Source of the DNA: Dactylellina haptotyla
Taxonomy: Eukaryota > Ascomycota > Orbiliomycetes > Orbiliales > Orbiliaceae
Length of the DNA stretch: 64,000 nucleotides
Assembly: GCA_031310005.1 (NCBI GenBank)
Contig: CM062381.1
Coordinates: 3,968,001-4,032,000 of the forward strand
Direction of reading: 5' to 3'
Part shown: positions 1-11,423 of the stretch, one piece after another
Layout: every line of letters begins with the position of its first letter
Position numbering within the stretch: the first letter of the stretch is position 1
Notes under the pieces: model-generated
What the model was told of the DNA's origin: nothing
Database searches by the model: none
What the model saw: the letters and a program-made list of their open reading frames with translations, nothing else
Translations under genes and position numbers: made by a program

Positions 1-2211
1 TACTTTCTCGCGTGGGATTTCAAAGTGTTAACTCAGAACCCTCGTAACTATTACCGCCTTCTTCTCGACGCGATGACCGGCAAGTTTATCACCGTCCAGG
101 ATCTGGCTCAGTACGCCAGCGGAACCGCAAGGGTTTTTGACCCCAATCCCGTCGTTATCAGCGGGAATGCGACCCTCGCTCCTACTACTGCAGCATCTGT
201 TCTCCACGGATATACCCAAGTGGTCGGCGTGGATCGTTTGAACCCGGCGGACGGCTCGGGCAAATACCATCTTGATGGCTCGTTCGCCGAGATGGACGAA
301 ATCGAAGCGCCAACTTTCGCCGAACCAACGAGCGCCACTGCGGATTTTACCTTCGAGACCGACAACCGCGCTTTCCTCGATTCGATGACTTATTTCCACA
401 TTGACAGATTCCAGAACTACATCCAAACGTCTCTGGGTCTCACGAATGTCGCCAACTACAATATTAAAATTGATCCACAGGGGTTTGACGGACAGGATAA
501 TTCTCATTACATCGGGGGCGCGATCACTTTCGGCGAAGGTGGCGGCGTACCGGATGCCCAGGATGCGATGGTCATATTGCATGAGTATGGTCACGCTATT
601 CAAGATAACACCAATCCAGGGTTTAACAACCCTGTCAGCGGTGTGGGCGAAGGATTTGGCGATTTTCTTTCAGCCATCTACTACGATGACAAGCATACGA
701 ATCCATCAGCCACTCGAGGTTGGATGATGTCGTGGGATGCTCGAGGCGGGTGGGGCGGTCGTCGCTACGATCTTTCCTACAACTTCGACGACCCTCAGTA
801 TACCAGTCTGAGCGAAAATCACGCTACCGGTCAGCTGTGGTGCACAACCGGGTTCGAGCTCTACCGTAAGCTGGGAGGAGACTCTTCGTACATCGGAACC
901 AAACACTTCGCTCGGGACCTTACGATCAAACTTCACTTGCTGGCAAACTTCAATGTCCCCTCGAAGGATGCGACCACCACGCAGATGGCTCAGCAGATGG
1001 AGGCTGCGGACGGTAACCTCGGCGGGTGGTATGGCTTGACCGACAAGCTGCACCAAAAGGTCATCTACGATACTTTCCGCCGTCGACATCTTCCGGGATA
1101 TCCCAATAAGCCTGTCGATGTGTACATCAATGATGGTCGCGAGGGTGGTTACGGCTCCACCAGCGGGAATGACCTGTTCACAGAGAAGCTCTGGCAAGAA
1201 AGTTACTGGGATACCCAGGACATCTGGGTGAAGACTACTCCCTATGCCAGTGCAGCAGCACAAGCAGCGGGCAGCCCAAACGACTACGTTGAACCGCCAG
1301 TAGGCAGCACTGCTTATCTCTACGCTCGTGTGAAGAATCGTGGTACAAGCGGATCGGGTCCCGTTAAGGTTCGCGCCTTCAGCGCCCAACCTGGTATCGG
1401 CCTTTCCTGGCCGGACGATTGGTTCGAGATGGATGCGAGCCAGGTCGCTCAGCCTTCCAACATCACCCCGGGAACAGGCAACGGCATCATCGTCGGTCCG
1501 TTTACCTGGACCCCCACCGAAGTCGGACACGAATGCGTGTTTGTGATTGCCGAGTGCAATCAAGACAAGGCGACTACGCAGGTTATCGCCCCTAACGCAC
1601 GCGTAGAACACTCACAGCTCGTCCCGTTCGACAACAATATCGCCCAGCGCAATATCCATCCTACCGCCGCGGGTGGCAAGTTCAACCGTGGTTTCTGGGT
1701 CCGAAACCCAGACGAGATTACGAGGTTGATCTCTCTGGTGTACGAGTCTAGATTGCCTCGAGGGTGGCAGTTCACCACCAATCTGGTCAACCAGACTCAG
1801 ATTCGCCTAGGTCCTCTGGATAAACGCTGGGTCGAGCTCGTTATCGACCAGGCTGCGGGAGCCGAAGTTACAAATTTCGACAGGCCTTTCACCCTCGCTG
1901 TGACGGGCTTGATTGAGGACCGCGTCATCGGAGGTATGACGTACTATATTGCTCCGGATTCGGCATTCGCACCACCTAGAAAGCCGCCAGGGGGCGGTCA
2001 TTGTGGTCATGGTGGTCACGGCGGTAACGGTGGTAGTGGCGGCCATGGAGGACACTGTGGTTGTGGTTCATCAGATAACAAATACTGCTTCCATATCAGC
2101 TCGTGCAAGGAAATTGAAGATTGTAGTGAGATTGAGGTAAGAATTCGTTTCGATACTTATAAGAGACAGAGGGGTTATTTGGGTAGGCAGAGGGATTATT
2201 TTGACGTCTAG
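1..2211 (+). CDS. Fungalysin/thermolysin-like zinc metallopeptidase, 5' partial
   Basis: The frame is open through the left edge of the window, so the gene starts outside. The first Met-like codon at 25 is GTG and is not a real fungal start. The protein has the gluzincin signature HEYGH (bases 580-594) and a downstream GEGFGDF whose Glu is the likely third zinc ligand, so it should be an endopeptidase of the M36/M4 type. The upstream part reads like a propeptide end (NYYRLLLDAMTG). A long beta-rich region follows, then a Gly/His/Cys-rich tail around bases 1990-2070 that could bind metal. No intron interrupts 2.1 kb, third positions look GC-rich, and HEYGHAIQD differs from the usual fungalysin HEYTHG, so bacterial origin is possible. 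A donor at 2137 with an acceptor at 2211 would give another C-terminus ending at 2262. Confidence 0.8.
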   Translation, partial: YFLAWDFKVLTQNPRNYYRLLLDAMTGKFITVQDLAQYASGTARVFDPNPVVISGNATLAPTTAASVLHGYTQVVGVDRLNPADGSGKYHLDGSFAEMDEIEAPTFAEPTSATADFTFETDNRAFLDSMTYFHIDRFQNYIQTSLGLTNVANYNIKIDPQGFDGQDNSHYIGGAITFGEGGGVPDAQDAMVILHEYGHAIQDNTNPGFNNPVSGVGEGFGDFLSAIYYDDKHTNPSATRGWMMSWDARGGWGGRRYDLSYNFDDPQYTSLSENHATGQLWCTTGFELYRKLGGDSSYIGTKHFARDLTIKLHLLANFNVPSKDATTTQMAQQMEAADGNLGGWYGLTDKLHQKVIYDTFRRRHLPGYPNKPVDVYINDGREGGYGSTSGNDLFTEKLWQESYWDTQDIWVKTTPYASAAAQAAGSPNDYVEPPVGSTAYLYARVKNRGTSGSGPVKVRAFSAQPGIGLSWPDDWFEMDASQVAQPSNITPGTGNGIIVGPFTWTPTEVGHECVFVIAECNQDKATTQVIAPNARVEHSQLVPFDNNIAQRNIHPTAAGGKFNRGFWVRNPDEITRLISLVYESRLPRGWQFTTNLVNQTQIRLGPLDKRWVELVIDQAAGAEVTNFDRPFTLAVTGLIEDRVIGGMTYYIAPDSAFAPPRKPPGGGHCGHGGHGGNGGSGGHGGHCGCGSSDNKYCFHISSCKEIEDCSEIEVRIRFDTYKRQRGYLGRQRDYFDV

Positions 2212-2457
2212 CGTCCGAAGGCAACCACTCCAACAGTTCCAACCAGGTACCGAAACATCTAGGTAAGAATTCTGCAGGCCATAACAAAAAAATAAACGAA
2301 AAGAAAATTATGTTTATGAAATTCGCATATTTGCTTCTACCATTACTTGTTATCACTGAAAATGTATGCTATAATCTGGATGCTATTTAATCCTACTACT
2401 TACTCTTCCAATAAAATTTTATACATAAACCATGTCTCGTACATAAACCTTGAGATA

Positions 2458-3894
2458 CTAGCCCCGCAGATCCCCCAACTGCCCTTCTCCAGCCACCTCA
2501 TCCCTCTCCAACTTTGCTTTCTGCATCTTAATCTCCTCTCTAAACTCCTTCAACGCTCGAATCTCAGCATTGAAAAAACAGAATCCCATGATACCGTCCA
2601 ATGTGCTCCCGATACCCCACAGCCAGGTCGCCGCCCACAGCGCCACCATGGCAGGTTTCGGCATCCAGTACCCACCAATGATGAGGCCGAGTGATACGAA
2701 TATCTGGATAAAGAAATGCGCCATACGCCAGAACCGCTGCTTTTCTTCCCGTTTCTCGTAGGTATCGATCATTTCTAATATTTCGTCGTAGAATTCCTTG
2801 GGAACCGTGGGGAAGGTAATCTTATCCGGTGGGGTGAGTTTAATCGTGACATCGATGCCAAAGTGGTCTGATGGGGAGCATTTGAGGTCCGGTAGCCGTT
2901 CCATGAAGCAGACTTTTGCGACGGTGGCGGATGTGGTGAGCGGGGAGTGGAAGATGTAGTCGAGGCGTTTGGCCCAGGGATCGAGGTTTTCCGGGTTGGG
3001 GGGCGGTGCTGGTCGCCATGAGTTTAGCATGGAGTCGCAGGTGAGGCCCATGACTTGGATGTTGTGTTCCGGGGTGGAGGTTGGAGGGGAGATCGCCGGG
3101 GTGTCCGGGTAGACTGAGAGCCACGAGTCGGCCATGTGGCCGTAGGAGCGGAGGAGTTTATGGGCGAACGAGTCTGGGATCATGTTGAAGTCGCCGAGCT
3201 GCCAACTGTTTTAGCTTGGAGGTCTATAACAATGTAGCTACTGCGAATGTGATGACTTACAGCGAGTGTGATGTGTCCCTTCTGAACCGACCCTCTCAAG
3301 AGCTTCGAGATCTCCCATGCTTGCGCGGTTCTATGGCAGAGGTAAGAATCATGCGGTTCCGCTTCATATGGCGCGTGGAGCTACCCGTTCTCTATCATCA
3401 GCAATTGAGTTTCCGGTAATCCGAATAAGGAAATTACTCACGTGAGTGCAGAAAACTTCGATGTAGCGCCCACTCTCGTGCTTGATCATCGCCGAAGCTA
3501 CACCCTTCCCGACGTAGAAATCGCCTCTGAAGAAGGCCGTCGGCCGTCCGTTCAAGGGATACCGAAACATCGAGCTCTGCTCAATCGGCCATTTCGACAT
3601 GATGACAAGCCCGGCGCCAATGGAGCCGCCAAAGTAGAATTTTCCGTACGGCAACAGATGCCTAGTCTTCTCTCGAATGACTTCGAAGTCGCCGTAGGAC
3701 CAGCACTCCTGGAGGCCAACGATCTCCCAGTCGGATTGGGCGATGACATCGCCGATGAAGGCCATGCGGGCCGCGCGGTGTTTGGAGAGGTACCGGAGGC
3801 CCCAGCAGTTTAGGGAGAGAACGCGGATGTTGTCCGCGGACACATCAGCAGAGGTTGTCTTGATTGACATTTTTTCTGAGCGGATATCAGCCAT
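2458..3894 (-). CDS. isc1: Isc1-type inositol phosphosphingolipid phospholipase C
   Basis: Exons 3894-3442, 3380-3261 and 3198-2458 join in phase to give 437 aa (yeast Isc1 has 477). It belongs to the endonuclease/exonuclease/phosphatase fold neutral sphingomyelinases, which release ceramide from inositol phosphosphingolipids. Visible catalytic parts are LNCWG (Asn29), GLQECW (Glu63, the Mg ligand), a P-loop-like YVGKGVASA near residue 130 typical of Isc1, the GDFNMIP motif opening exon 3, and SPSDHFGI near residue 302 with the catalytic His. Two hydrophobic segments near residues 350-405 match the C-terminal membrane anchors of the family. Exon 2 encodes the Cys/His-containing segment beginning LHAPYEAEP. 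The start at 3894 is the first ATG, with a second Met at residue 9. All key residues are present, so the gene looks functional. Confidence 0.93.
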
Positions 3895-4672
3895 TTGTTC
3901 GTTGCACAGTGATATCTTATGGAACGAGTGAGGGAGTGTCGCGTGAGGCAGCGGTTAGGGGGCAAGATGCGGGGATTCGAGGCATTCATTCACTTTGCAC
4001 TTACCGAAGCCCAAGCTTTATAGCCTTTATCGATTACTTAGTTATATTAATGAGAGAACTGTACACAGCTCGGTAGCATGTGGAAACTCCTTTTTCGAGT
4101 AGAGCAAAAAAGAAGCCGTCGCATACTCGTGTTCGGTGCGATTGAAGAGGAGAGAAGGAAAAGGAGCCTGGCCGGAGAACGGTTCCACGATTGGATATTT
4201 GAAGGAGAGGAATGTGGAGGTGTCTACGCCCAGCTGCCCCCTTCACCGACCCGGCCCAGGCTTCGTGCCAGGCTTCCAGGCTATGATGGAAAAAGTGGGA
4301 CATGCATGATGCAACTGCATGTCTCGCTTCCGCAAAACCGGCCGGCGAGGGTTCAGCTGGGAAGCCAATGCGGCCAATAAGCAGCGGGTGTGTTGTGGGG
4401 AGGTTGAGGTGTCTCGGACCGAAAAAGCAAGCTGCGATCGGTGGGACTCGCCTGTCTGAGACACCATTTTACCCCGGGACACGATACGATAACAGGAGTG
4501 AAGGGCTTCAGTGGATCGCGGGCTAACGGTTTTCGTTTCACGGTGAGACAGGTGGGGAGCGGTGGCCTGGTGCTTGAAGTAGCGAAGATGGATAGATTGA
4601 AAGCAGCAATGCTAGAACTCGAACGACGGACAGGATAATTATCGATAGTGGTTATGTACATCATATTAGGTC
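3895..4672 (+). other. Intergenic, no gene seen
   Basis: This stretch lies between the start of the isc1 gene and the end of the adhesin gene. Small open frames exist on both strands, but none has recognisable protein character or splice partners. It probably holds the isc1 promoter and the adhesin 3' UTR. Confidence 0.6.
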
Positions 4673-7600
4673 TTATGTCTCAGCACCGAATGGCGCGTAA
4701 GCAGGGGAAAGGCCATCACACGATTTCGATATCACGAATGGCATATCGAACCCGGGGACCCCACCGGGAGGCGTATATTGGAACCCAACACTATCCGTAA
4801 TATTCAACTGATAGCTTGCAATATTAGTAGTAGCAGAAGTTCCCCCATCGTCAGCAAGGAGTAGTCGCACTGGAAAATATGTCCCAGCGCTCAGGTACAC
4901 CGATACTGGAGCTGGCAACGCGTTAGTGTAGAGGCCGGTGATGTTTGTATTATTGGTCAACCATCCCGAGTACGCCAGCTCGCCCATCCAAAAGTCGACC
5001 CGATTGTCTGGTGCCCCAACGGCAAATTTATACGTATCGTCATAGGGGGCGTAAAAGTACCCACGGTAATTATAACCAGTAGCACCGGGTGGACGGCTGG
5101 ATAAACCAGGCGGCAGCTCATTAGTCCGGAGACTTAATCCGGTTATATTCGTGCTGCCAGCGTTGTATGGAGTTTTTGTCTTGAAATATGTCACGTTATA
5201 GTTTGTGAATCCAGATGCTTGGACATACGCGAAGGGATGTTCGTAGTCAGCTACCTCCCATCCAACATTACCACAGTTTTTATCTGCAACTGAAACCTCT
5301 TCACCCCATGGACGGAACGGGATATCTCCTTCGCAAAGTCTCTGAACTGTGTAGTTCGAAGGCACGTCTGATTTTATATAATAAACGTTATCGGCTCCGA
5401 AAACGTTATAACCGAATTTCGCGGCACCTCCTGTGTTCATCAGTATGATTCTAATGGGTGTATAGGACCCGGCCGGTAGTGAAATTTGATACGAAGAAGT
5501 TGTACCAGTACCAGTAAATATGGTCCTGAGGTTTGCATTGGCAGTCGCCCATCTCGATAAGGCCTTCACCCCTACCCAAAGGCCAAGCATATCATCCGGA
5601 TCGTCCGCTCTGAATGTGTATAGCTGCGTCTTCGGGGCGTAGAACCACCCGCGAAGCATCAGCCCATATATGTTTATATTCTGCGGGGTCATGCCGAACG
5701 GGCTGGTGTATGTATGACTCGCAACAACACCTGGGGATAAACTATAGTTTCCTGTGACTTTGGTTTCGTACGGCTTATTTGTTGCAAAGTATTCGAGTGG
5801 CATATTTTGATAGTTCGGCGAGCGAAATGGGTGATTGAAAAGTCCTACCTCCATGTTTGCATTATTGCAAGAAGTGTCCGGTAGCGGTTGAGGAGTCTGG
5901 TAAACAAGAACGGTGACTGTCCCTGGTGGGTTCGTGGAGCTGGGTAGAATGGTCGTGGAGAAGGGCGTTCCATTCTCGATTATTCGGACAATGGTTACCC
6001 GCGCAGCCTCGAATGAGGTCGTAGTGGCCGTAGCTGTCTCTGTAGTAGTAGCCGTGGTAATAGCCGTGGTGGTAGCCGTAGTGGTGGCGGTAGCGGTCTC
6101 TGTAGTGGTCTCTGTAGTGGTAGCCGTAGTGGTAGCAATACTCGTAGTGGTAGCTATACTAGTTGTAGTAGCGGTATTGGTGAAAGTATTAGTGACCGTA
6201 CTGATAGCAGTAGTGGTATCTGTGGTCGTAGAAATAACAGTTGCAGTGGCAGCCGTCGTCGTAGTCGTATCCCTAACTGTAGAAGTCTCCACCACGCTCG
6301 TTGTGACCGTAACGGCTGTGGTTTCGGTCACGGTTTGGATTACGGTACTTGGTTCCGTGACGGTTGTGCTGACCGTCGCCAAAATAGTGGCCGACTCGGT
6401 CGTTGTGGTGTGTAACAATATGGTAGTTCGTTCAGTCACTGTCGTAGTTACCGTAATTGTCGATGTTGGCCCAGGAGTCGTTATGGTCGTAGGTACTGTA
6501 AGGGTGGTTGTTTGGCTGGCAACTGTTATTGTTGTCGGAGTAGTGATCGTGATTTCCTGACTGGCAATCGTAACAGTCGTGGTTGTCACGGTAGTTTCTT
6601 GACTTGTACTAGTCACAGTTACAGTAGTGCTCTCTCGACTGGTAAATATTACAGTTGTGGGTATGCTGACAGTTGTGTCCTGCCCGGGGAGCGTGATAGT
6701 TGTGGGCTCGGTAATAGTTGTCGCTGGGGTAATAACTGTTATAGTCGTCGGGAGAGTAACCGTAACTTCCTGACTGGCAACTGTTACTGTGGTACTCTCT
6801 TGACTGGTGACTATGATGGTTGTAGGTATAGTAATAGTTGTCTCCTGGCCAGGATTCGTCACCGTAGTGGGAACGGTGATAGTAGACGCCTGATCGGTGA
6901 CCGTTATGGTCGTAGCCTCCTGGCTGGTAATTGTGATCGTTGTGGGTATAGAGACAGTGGTATCCTGGCCGGAGACAGTGACAGTCGTGGGCACGGTAAT
7001 TGTAACATCCTGACTGGTAATTGTAATCGTTGTGGGTACGGTAATGGTAGTTTCTTGACCCGAAACAATGACGGTAGAAGAAGAAACAACGGTGGTCGCT
7101 ATCGTCAAAGTCGCAGTAAGCGTAGTAGGAAGTATTATAGTTGTGGGCTTTGCAACTGTTACAGTCTGGATGCTCGGAGTATAGGTGCTTGTGACTGTTC
7201 TGGTAACTTTGATTCTTACTTGTCCCGTATGAATATAGCTTGTCCCACCAGCCGCGATACCAATGCAGCTGCAGGCTGATACGTAAGAATCAGAGTCAGA
7301 GCAAGCGCTTGCATATGCAGGTATAGTTGGGACTTGTCGTTTCTGGAGTTCGGTGTTCGTTTCGCTGGATGATGGTTGCTCTGTCGTAATCGACGTAATC
7401 GACGAGGCCGGTATAACCGACGCAACTGCTGCAGATTGTCCAAGCGTGACGACAGCAGTAGCTGTTACTGTTTCCGTGATGACCCTATTTCGTGGGTTAT
7501 ACTAGATTTTAGATATAATAGAAGTCACATACTGATGCTACAGAGGAACGCTTACGGTTCGGTTATGGTGACAGAGGTCCATAGGTATGACATACAATCG

Positions 7601-7827
7601 GCAACAGTAACGGTCGCCGGGAATATAGAGGTCCCCGCGAGCCCTTAACGTTAACCCAGCCAATCAATCAATCAGTACGCCTTGATTCTAAGAGGGGCTT
7701 TTTTTAATTGTAATTTACCCTGAAGACAGCCGTTGACATTGCACGGGCAGTTGCAAGACTGCTGCGCAACCACAGTGTTACCACTGACTATCAATATTAT
7801 CCATAGGATAGCGACTCTGAAGAACAT
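4673..7827 (-). CDS. Secreted adhesin-like protein with two GLEYA domains
   Basis: Exons 7827-7719, 7643-7556 and 7484-4673 join in phase to give 1002 aa. The exon 1 product starts MFFRVAILWIILIVSG, a signal peptide ending near residue 21, followed by a short Cys-rich stretch. Residues about 68-560 are a Thr/Ser/Val low-complexity stalk of TTVTI-like units. Two GLEYA/PA14-type lectin-like domains follow at about 605-770 and 804-985, each with a HPF start and a GWFYAP or GYFYAP core. Such domains occur in yeast and fungal cell-surface adhesins that bind glycans. The protein ends without a hydrophobic GPI-attachment tail, so it may be released or held in the wall some other way. The long ATG-less frame from 7108 is only the third exon; the first intron uses a CAAG-like weak acceptor (TTAAG), which is the least certain joint. 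Confidence 0.85.
6005..7480 (-). repeat. Thr/Ser/Val-rich low-complexity stalk of the adhesin
   Basis: Imperfect units of about 45 bases encode variations on TITVTSQE and TVTIPTT. The expected role is an O-mannosylated rod that holds the GLEYA domains away from the wall. The part nearest the GLEYA domains is almost pure TTT/ATA/TTS triplet-like repeats and may vary in length between strains. Confidence 0.8.
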
Positions 7828-8240
7828 CGTCAAGGCGCTCACTTCGTTCGGATTTTCGGTCCCAACGCCGACAGGAATTCGAAGAAAAAAAGGTAGAAAG
7901 GAAACGAAAACAAGGAAATGTGGTAAAACGGGAGATAAATACTACAACCCAGCATATTTTCGGGCGAAAGGAATCTTATCATATTATAGGGTCTGATAAT
8001 ATTCAATATTGGGCCCAAGAATCGAATCCACACAACTCGGTCGTCCCGTGTATTCCAGGATTTCTAGAACGCCACCGTTCACTCCAAAAGCTCAAAGATC
8101 CCCAAAAGATGATAACATTGGCGCTATCTCGAGATCGCAGTCTGGAATAAGTATGTGCACGCTACTTAATATGCACCTTACGAAACCGAGAAAAAGCTAT
8201 CTCGATAGGTGACATTTCCACGTAATGCTGGAAATGCCAT

Positions 8241-8256
8241 CCCGCATTAATGCGGG
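8241..8256. repeat. Perfect 16-base palindrome
   Basis: CCCGCATTAATGCGGG is perfectly self-complementary. It lies in non-coding DNA upstream of no obvious gene. It could be a dimeric transcription-factor site or chance. Confidence 0.5.
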
Positions 8257-10630
8257 GGAAGAATACTCAATGCATACCCACGGCCGATGAGGTAGTATCG
8301 GGGAACCGCTATAGAAATTGTTCTAGCTTGTATGTTGCATTTGCTCTAGGTTGTGAGGTAGCTGAAATAAATAATATATCTGATTTTAGATTGAAGACAA
8401 CAACTATAAAGATACAGTGATTTTACCGTAGGCGCAAGAGATGACCGTCTAACTCATTTGATTGCTACTCGTCCTGGAAAATAATTGATACAAGCTTGCC
8501 GATTGGTGCTGAGCTGTGAACTTGTAGCGCAGCTCGTTATGAAAAATCGTTTACTCTGCGGCTAGTAACGAGACCGTTCTCGGTTGTAGCCACTAGATTA
8601 GTTGCACGAACTAGATTTCTCGTTTCTTTAGAGAACTCCGTCATAGAGCGGGTGCGGATCCCAGGATTGTTACTCGCCTCTATTAAAGCTAGAACTTTCT
8701 TCCCAGCTACTCCACTGCATTTTCCGCCTAGTATTAAGTTGAAACCCATGATTTTGCAAAAATCCTCTATCGAGCTAGTTAACTAATGCTCACTCAAAGC
8801 TGAGTCCAGCCTCCAGGGTCTACACTCGCATTCCAAACCCTCCGATTGCGACAAACTGCAGCAAGCTGGGTGCCAAGTCCCCGGAACTCCGAGAAATAAC
8901 GAATTATTTGAATTTATTACCCGGTATAAGGTGAGAACTGCCGATATATATTAGCCCTGAACGCTTTTCGAGAATGCAAGGTGCGTTGCTCGTAGTTTGA
9001 TCGTAGCTCTGAAATGTGCTGAATCTTCACGAATCACAGTCAGTTGCCATGTTGCAATTTGATATGGTCGGACCCAACCTCATCACCCCCCCAAAAACAG
9101 ATAAAGAAATAATAATAATAAAACCGCAGCAACGTAAATAAATTTATAAGAAACAGCATAGCGAGAAGCGTTGCCGTCTCATGACCCAGGCGTCTACTGC
9201 TATCGGGTGAATGTGAGTAGTAGCGTCGCGTCATGGGTCAAGTACTTTATATCTTGAGGCACATCTAGTCGAACTTCTTCAGCACTCCTTCAGACCATGC
9301 CAGAAAAGTGTATCAGATCGTAAAGACCTAGAATCCTGCTCAGTAATTCTTAGAATCTTTACCACAGAGTTGTTTCTCTAAGACTATTCGAAGGTAAACC
9401 TTCGGACAGGATCCTCACGATACTTGGATCTGGAGCTACGCGTAGTCTATAGAGTCAACACACAACAAGGCTGGAAAAGGAAAGAACTACTTTGCAAGAG
9501 TCTTGGCGATTAATGTAACCAAGCGGTAAAAATGAGCAAACCGAGGTTTTGTATTGATACCAAGACTCCACATCTGGTAGTTGCTTGTTGAGGCTCTGGT
9601 ACTGCTGTTGGAAAGTCAGCGTCGGTGCAACTTTTGAATTAAATCCGGTTTACGCCAGTGCATATCTCATGAGAGTGTAAATTTTTGGTTGGTTCTTGGC
9701 GTTGCAAGGGTAATATCGCGTTAGGAATGTAGCTGACTCCAAATACAATATCTCGTCCGAGATATTCTTTATTGCCTACTAATTCTAGTTACAATATGTT
9801 CGATCTCGGATCTACTCATAAACTAGTTCTTATATGTCTGTGTTACCAGGTTTCCTGTTACTTTTATAGATTTATCCTGCACTGGCGCCAATCAGATCAT
9901 GTAAGTCAAAGGAGGCTTTGATCTAGTTCAGGGAACAGCCTTTCAGCTTTCGTCAAACTCTGGATTAGTATTTATCGGCACCCGCTTGTACCTGCGCGTT
10001 GCGGGACGCATGCGAAGATCGTATCATCTAGAAATACCCTGCATGAATAACAATTGCTGAATTAAATCCGAACAGCGACAATGTGAAAATTGTACCGACT
10101 CGCTTGTACTTGGCTCTATTCGTCTTTCGATAGGCCATGAAACACAACGCATTTTATCTGCCGAAAAACCTTTCCAATCTTCCTGGCGTTCCCAAGTCGT
10201 ACCTTCCTCGAATAATCATATGCGATATCGGTGCTGACCCTTTCGCGCCGTAGTGCAGTTAAATCCGTAGTAGTCTATTCTCGTACGAGCTTCTCTCAGG
10301 TGGCTGAATAAGTTAGATCCGAAGGGCGCCTTAGAAGATCAAACGGCCAAGACTGAAATACAGGCATTTGCATTGTCTGTTGGGGTTCAACCTGCGCTCT
10401 CGTATTTTTCAACTGGAAGACATCGACTTCAGATCATCCGGTCGTGTTGATATTGCTGGATGATGCGTGGTTTTCGTATCGGATGCTCTTTTGGTAGAAT
10501 TCGGGAGTATAGGACTTCGAAATCATCCTTGAGAGCTCGAGAGGTTTTCGGCCGATAGGAAAACTAATTTCTGTAAGAATTATCGGGGATCTTGCTCGGG
10601 GATATCACTGGTATAGCTTCGTTCGAAAAC

Positions 10631-10637
10631 TATAAAG
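10631..10637 (+). promoter_or_regulatory. Candidate TATA box
   Basis: TATAAAG lies 137 bases before the ATG at 10768, a normal spacing for a fungal TATA promoter with a short leader. Assigned by pattern only. Confidence 0.45.
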
Positions 10638-10767
10638 ATGGCTTGTTCTCAACTTCATTCGCAGAAATATTTCCTTCATCATCGATATAAGCGCATTTAC
10701 ATTCCAAAACATACTCTACGCTTTCTATTCTCCCTTAGGAACAAAAGATTACCCAAATATTTCTAAA

Positions 10768-11423
10768 ATGGTTTCCATCAAGATTGCTCTTATCTCTGCC
10801 ATCGGTCTCATCGGAGCTGCCTCCGCTATTCCGGTCGAGAAGGAGATCGACTACCTCAGCATCCTCATTCCTGGTGAAGGTCTCCCAACTCCCCAGGAGT
10901 TGGGTTTAACCAATAAGGACCTCAACAAGCCGATGCCACGCGGTATGCTTCCAAGTAATGGTTCGTTATTTTAAATTTTGAACCACGTATAATTCGTGTA
11001 CATGACTCACTCGGTGATATAACAGGTATCTCTGAACGAGACAACGTCCTGAAGAAGCGCTCTGAGTGCAGACCAAACAACACCTGCTCTCTATCGGATT
11101 CTACCGGCTGCTTTAACTATCTCCTCAGCCTCAACGAAACTCCATGCCAGGTTGACGGCCGACCAAAGCAGATGTGCCGTGTTGGCAGCTGCTCTTGGAT
11201 CGGAAATGCAGAAGGTGTTCCATCTGCCTCCTCTTACTGGTAAGCTTTAGTGAAAACTATTCTAAACATTGTGTAACTATTTCGCTGATCCTATCGAACT
11301 TGTAGCCGCGATGTGGCTCATGGTGGTAACGCTGTCAACAATGACTGTCGTTTTGGCGACCGTGTTGGAGGATTCAACTACGCTGGCGGTAATGGTAACC
11401 TTAAGGTTACTATTGCCGGTTAG
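10768..11423 (+). CDS. Small secreted Cys-rich protein with Kex2 site, possibly killer-toxin-like
   Basis: Exons 10768-10954, 11026-11239 and 11306-11423 join in phase to 172 aa. The first intron donor could also be seven bases further on at 10962 or so, changing one or two residues. Residues 1-20 are a clear signal peptide. A pro-region follows and ends at a KKR Kex2-type site just before the mature part. The mature part has eight cysteines and ends in a Gly/Asn-rich beta-like segment (GNGNLKVTIAG). The layout of signal, Kex2 pro-region and disulphide-rich mature domain, with the GNGN end, loosely resembles KP4-type killer-toxin-like or effector proteins. I cannot confirm the family. The gene is intact and sits beside a gene desert. 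Confidence 0.8.

Larger units (their letters stand above)
7828..10767 (+). other. Gene desert of 2.9 kb, AT-rich
   Basis: I found no supported gene, tRNA or mobile element. The only small frame with protein-like composition is a 70-codon one at 8749-8537 (minus), and it has no splice partners. A perfect palindrome lies at 8241-8256. The right end carries the promoter of the secreted protein at 10768. Confidence 0.55.

Noticed and set aside
25-2211. Complete 728-aa peptidase starting at 25
   Set aside because: The start codon is GTG and the frame is open to base 1 with protein-like sequence, so the gene is truncated by the window.
5913-6560. Val-rich 215-codon plus-strand frame
   Set aside because: It is the antisense of the Thr-rich adhesin stalk; its composition is explained by the opposite strand.
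8537-8749. 70-codon minus-strand frame with an ATG
   Set aside because: Composition is protein-like (EASNNPGIRTRSM), but there is no signal peptide, domain or splice partner, and stops flank it. At most a relic fragment.
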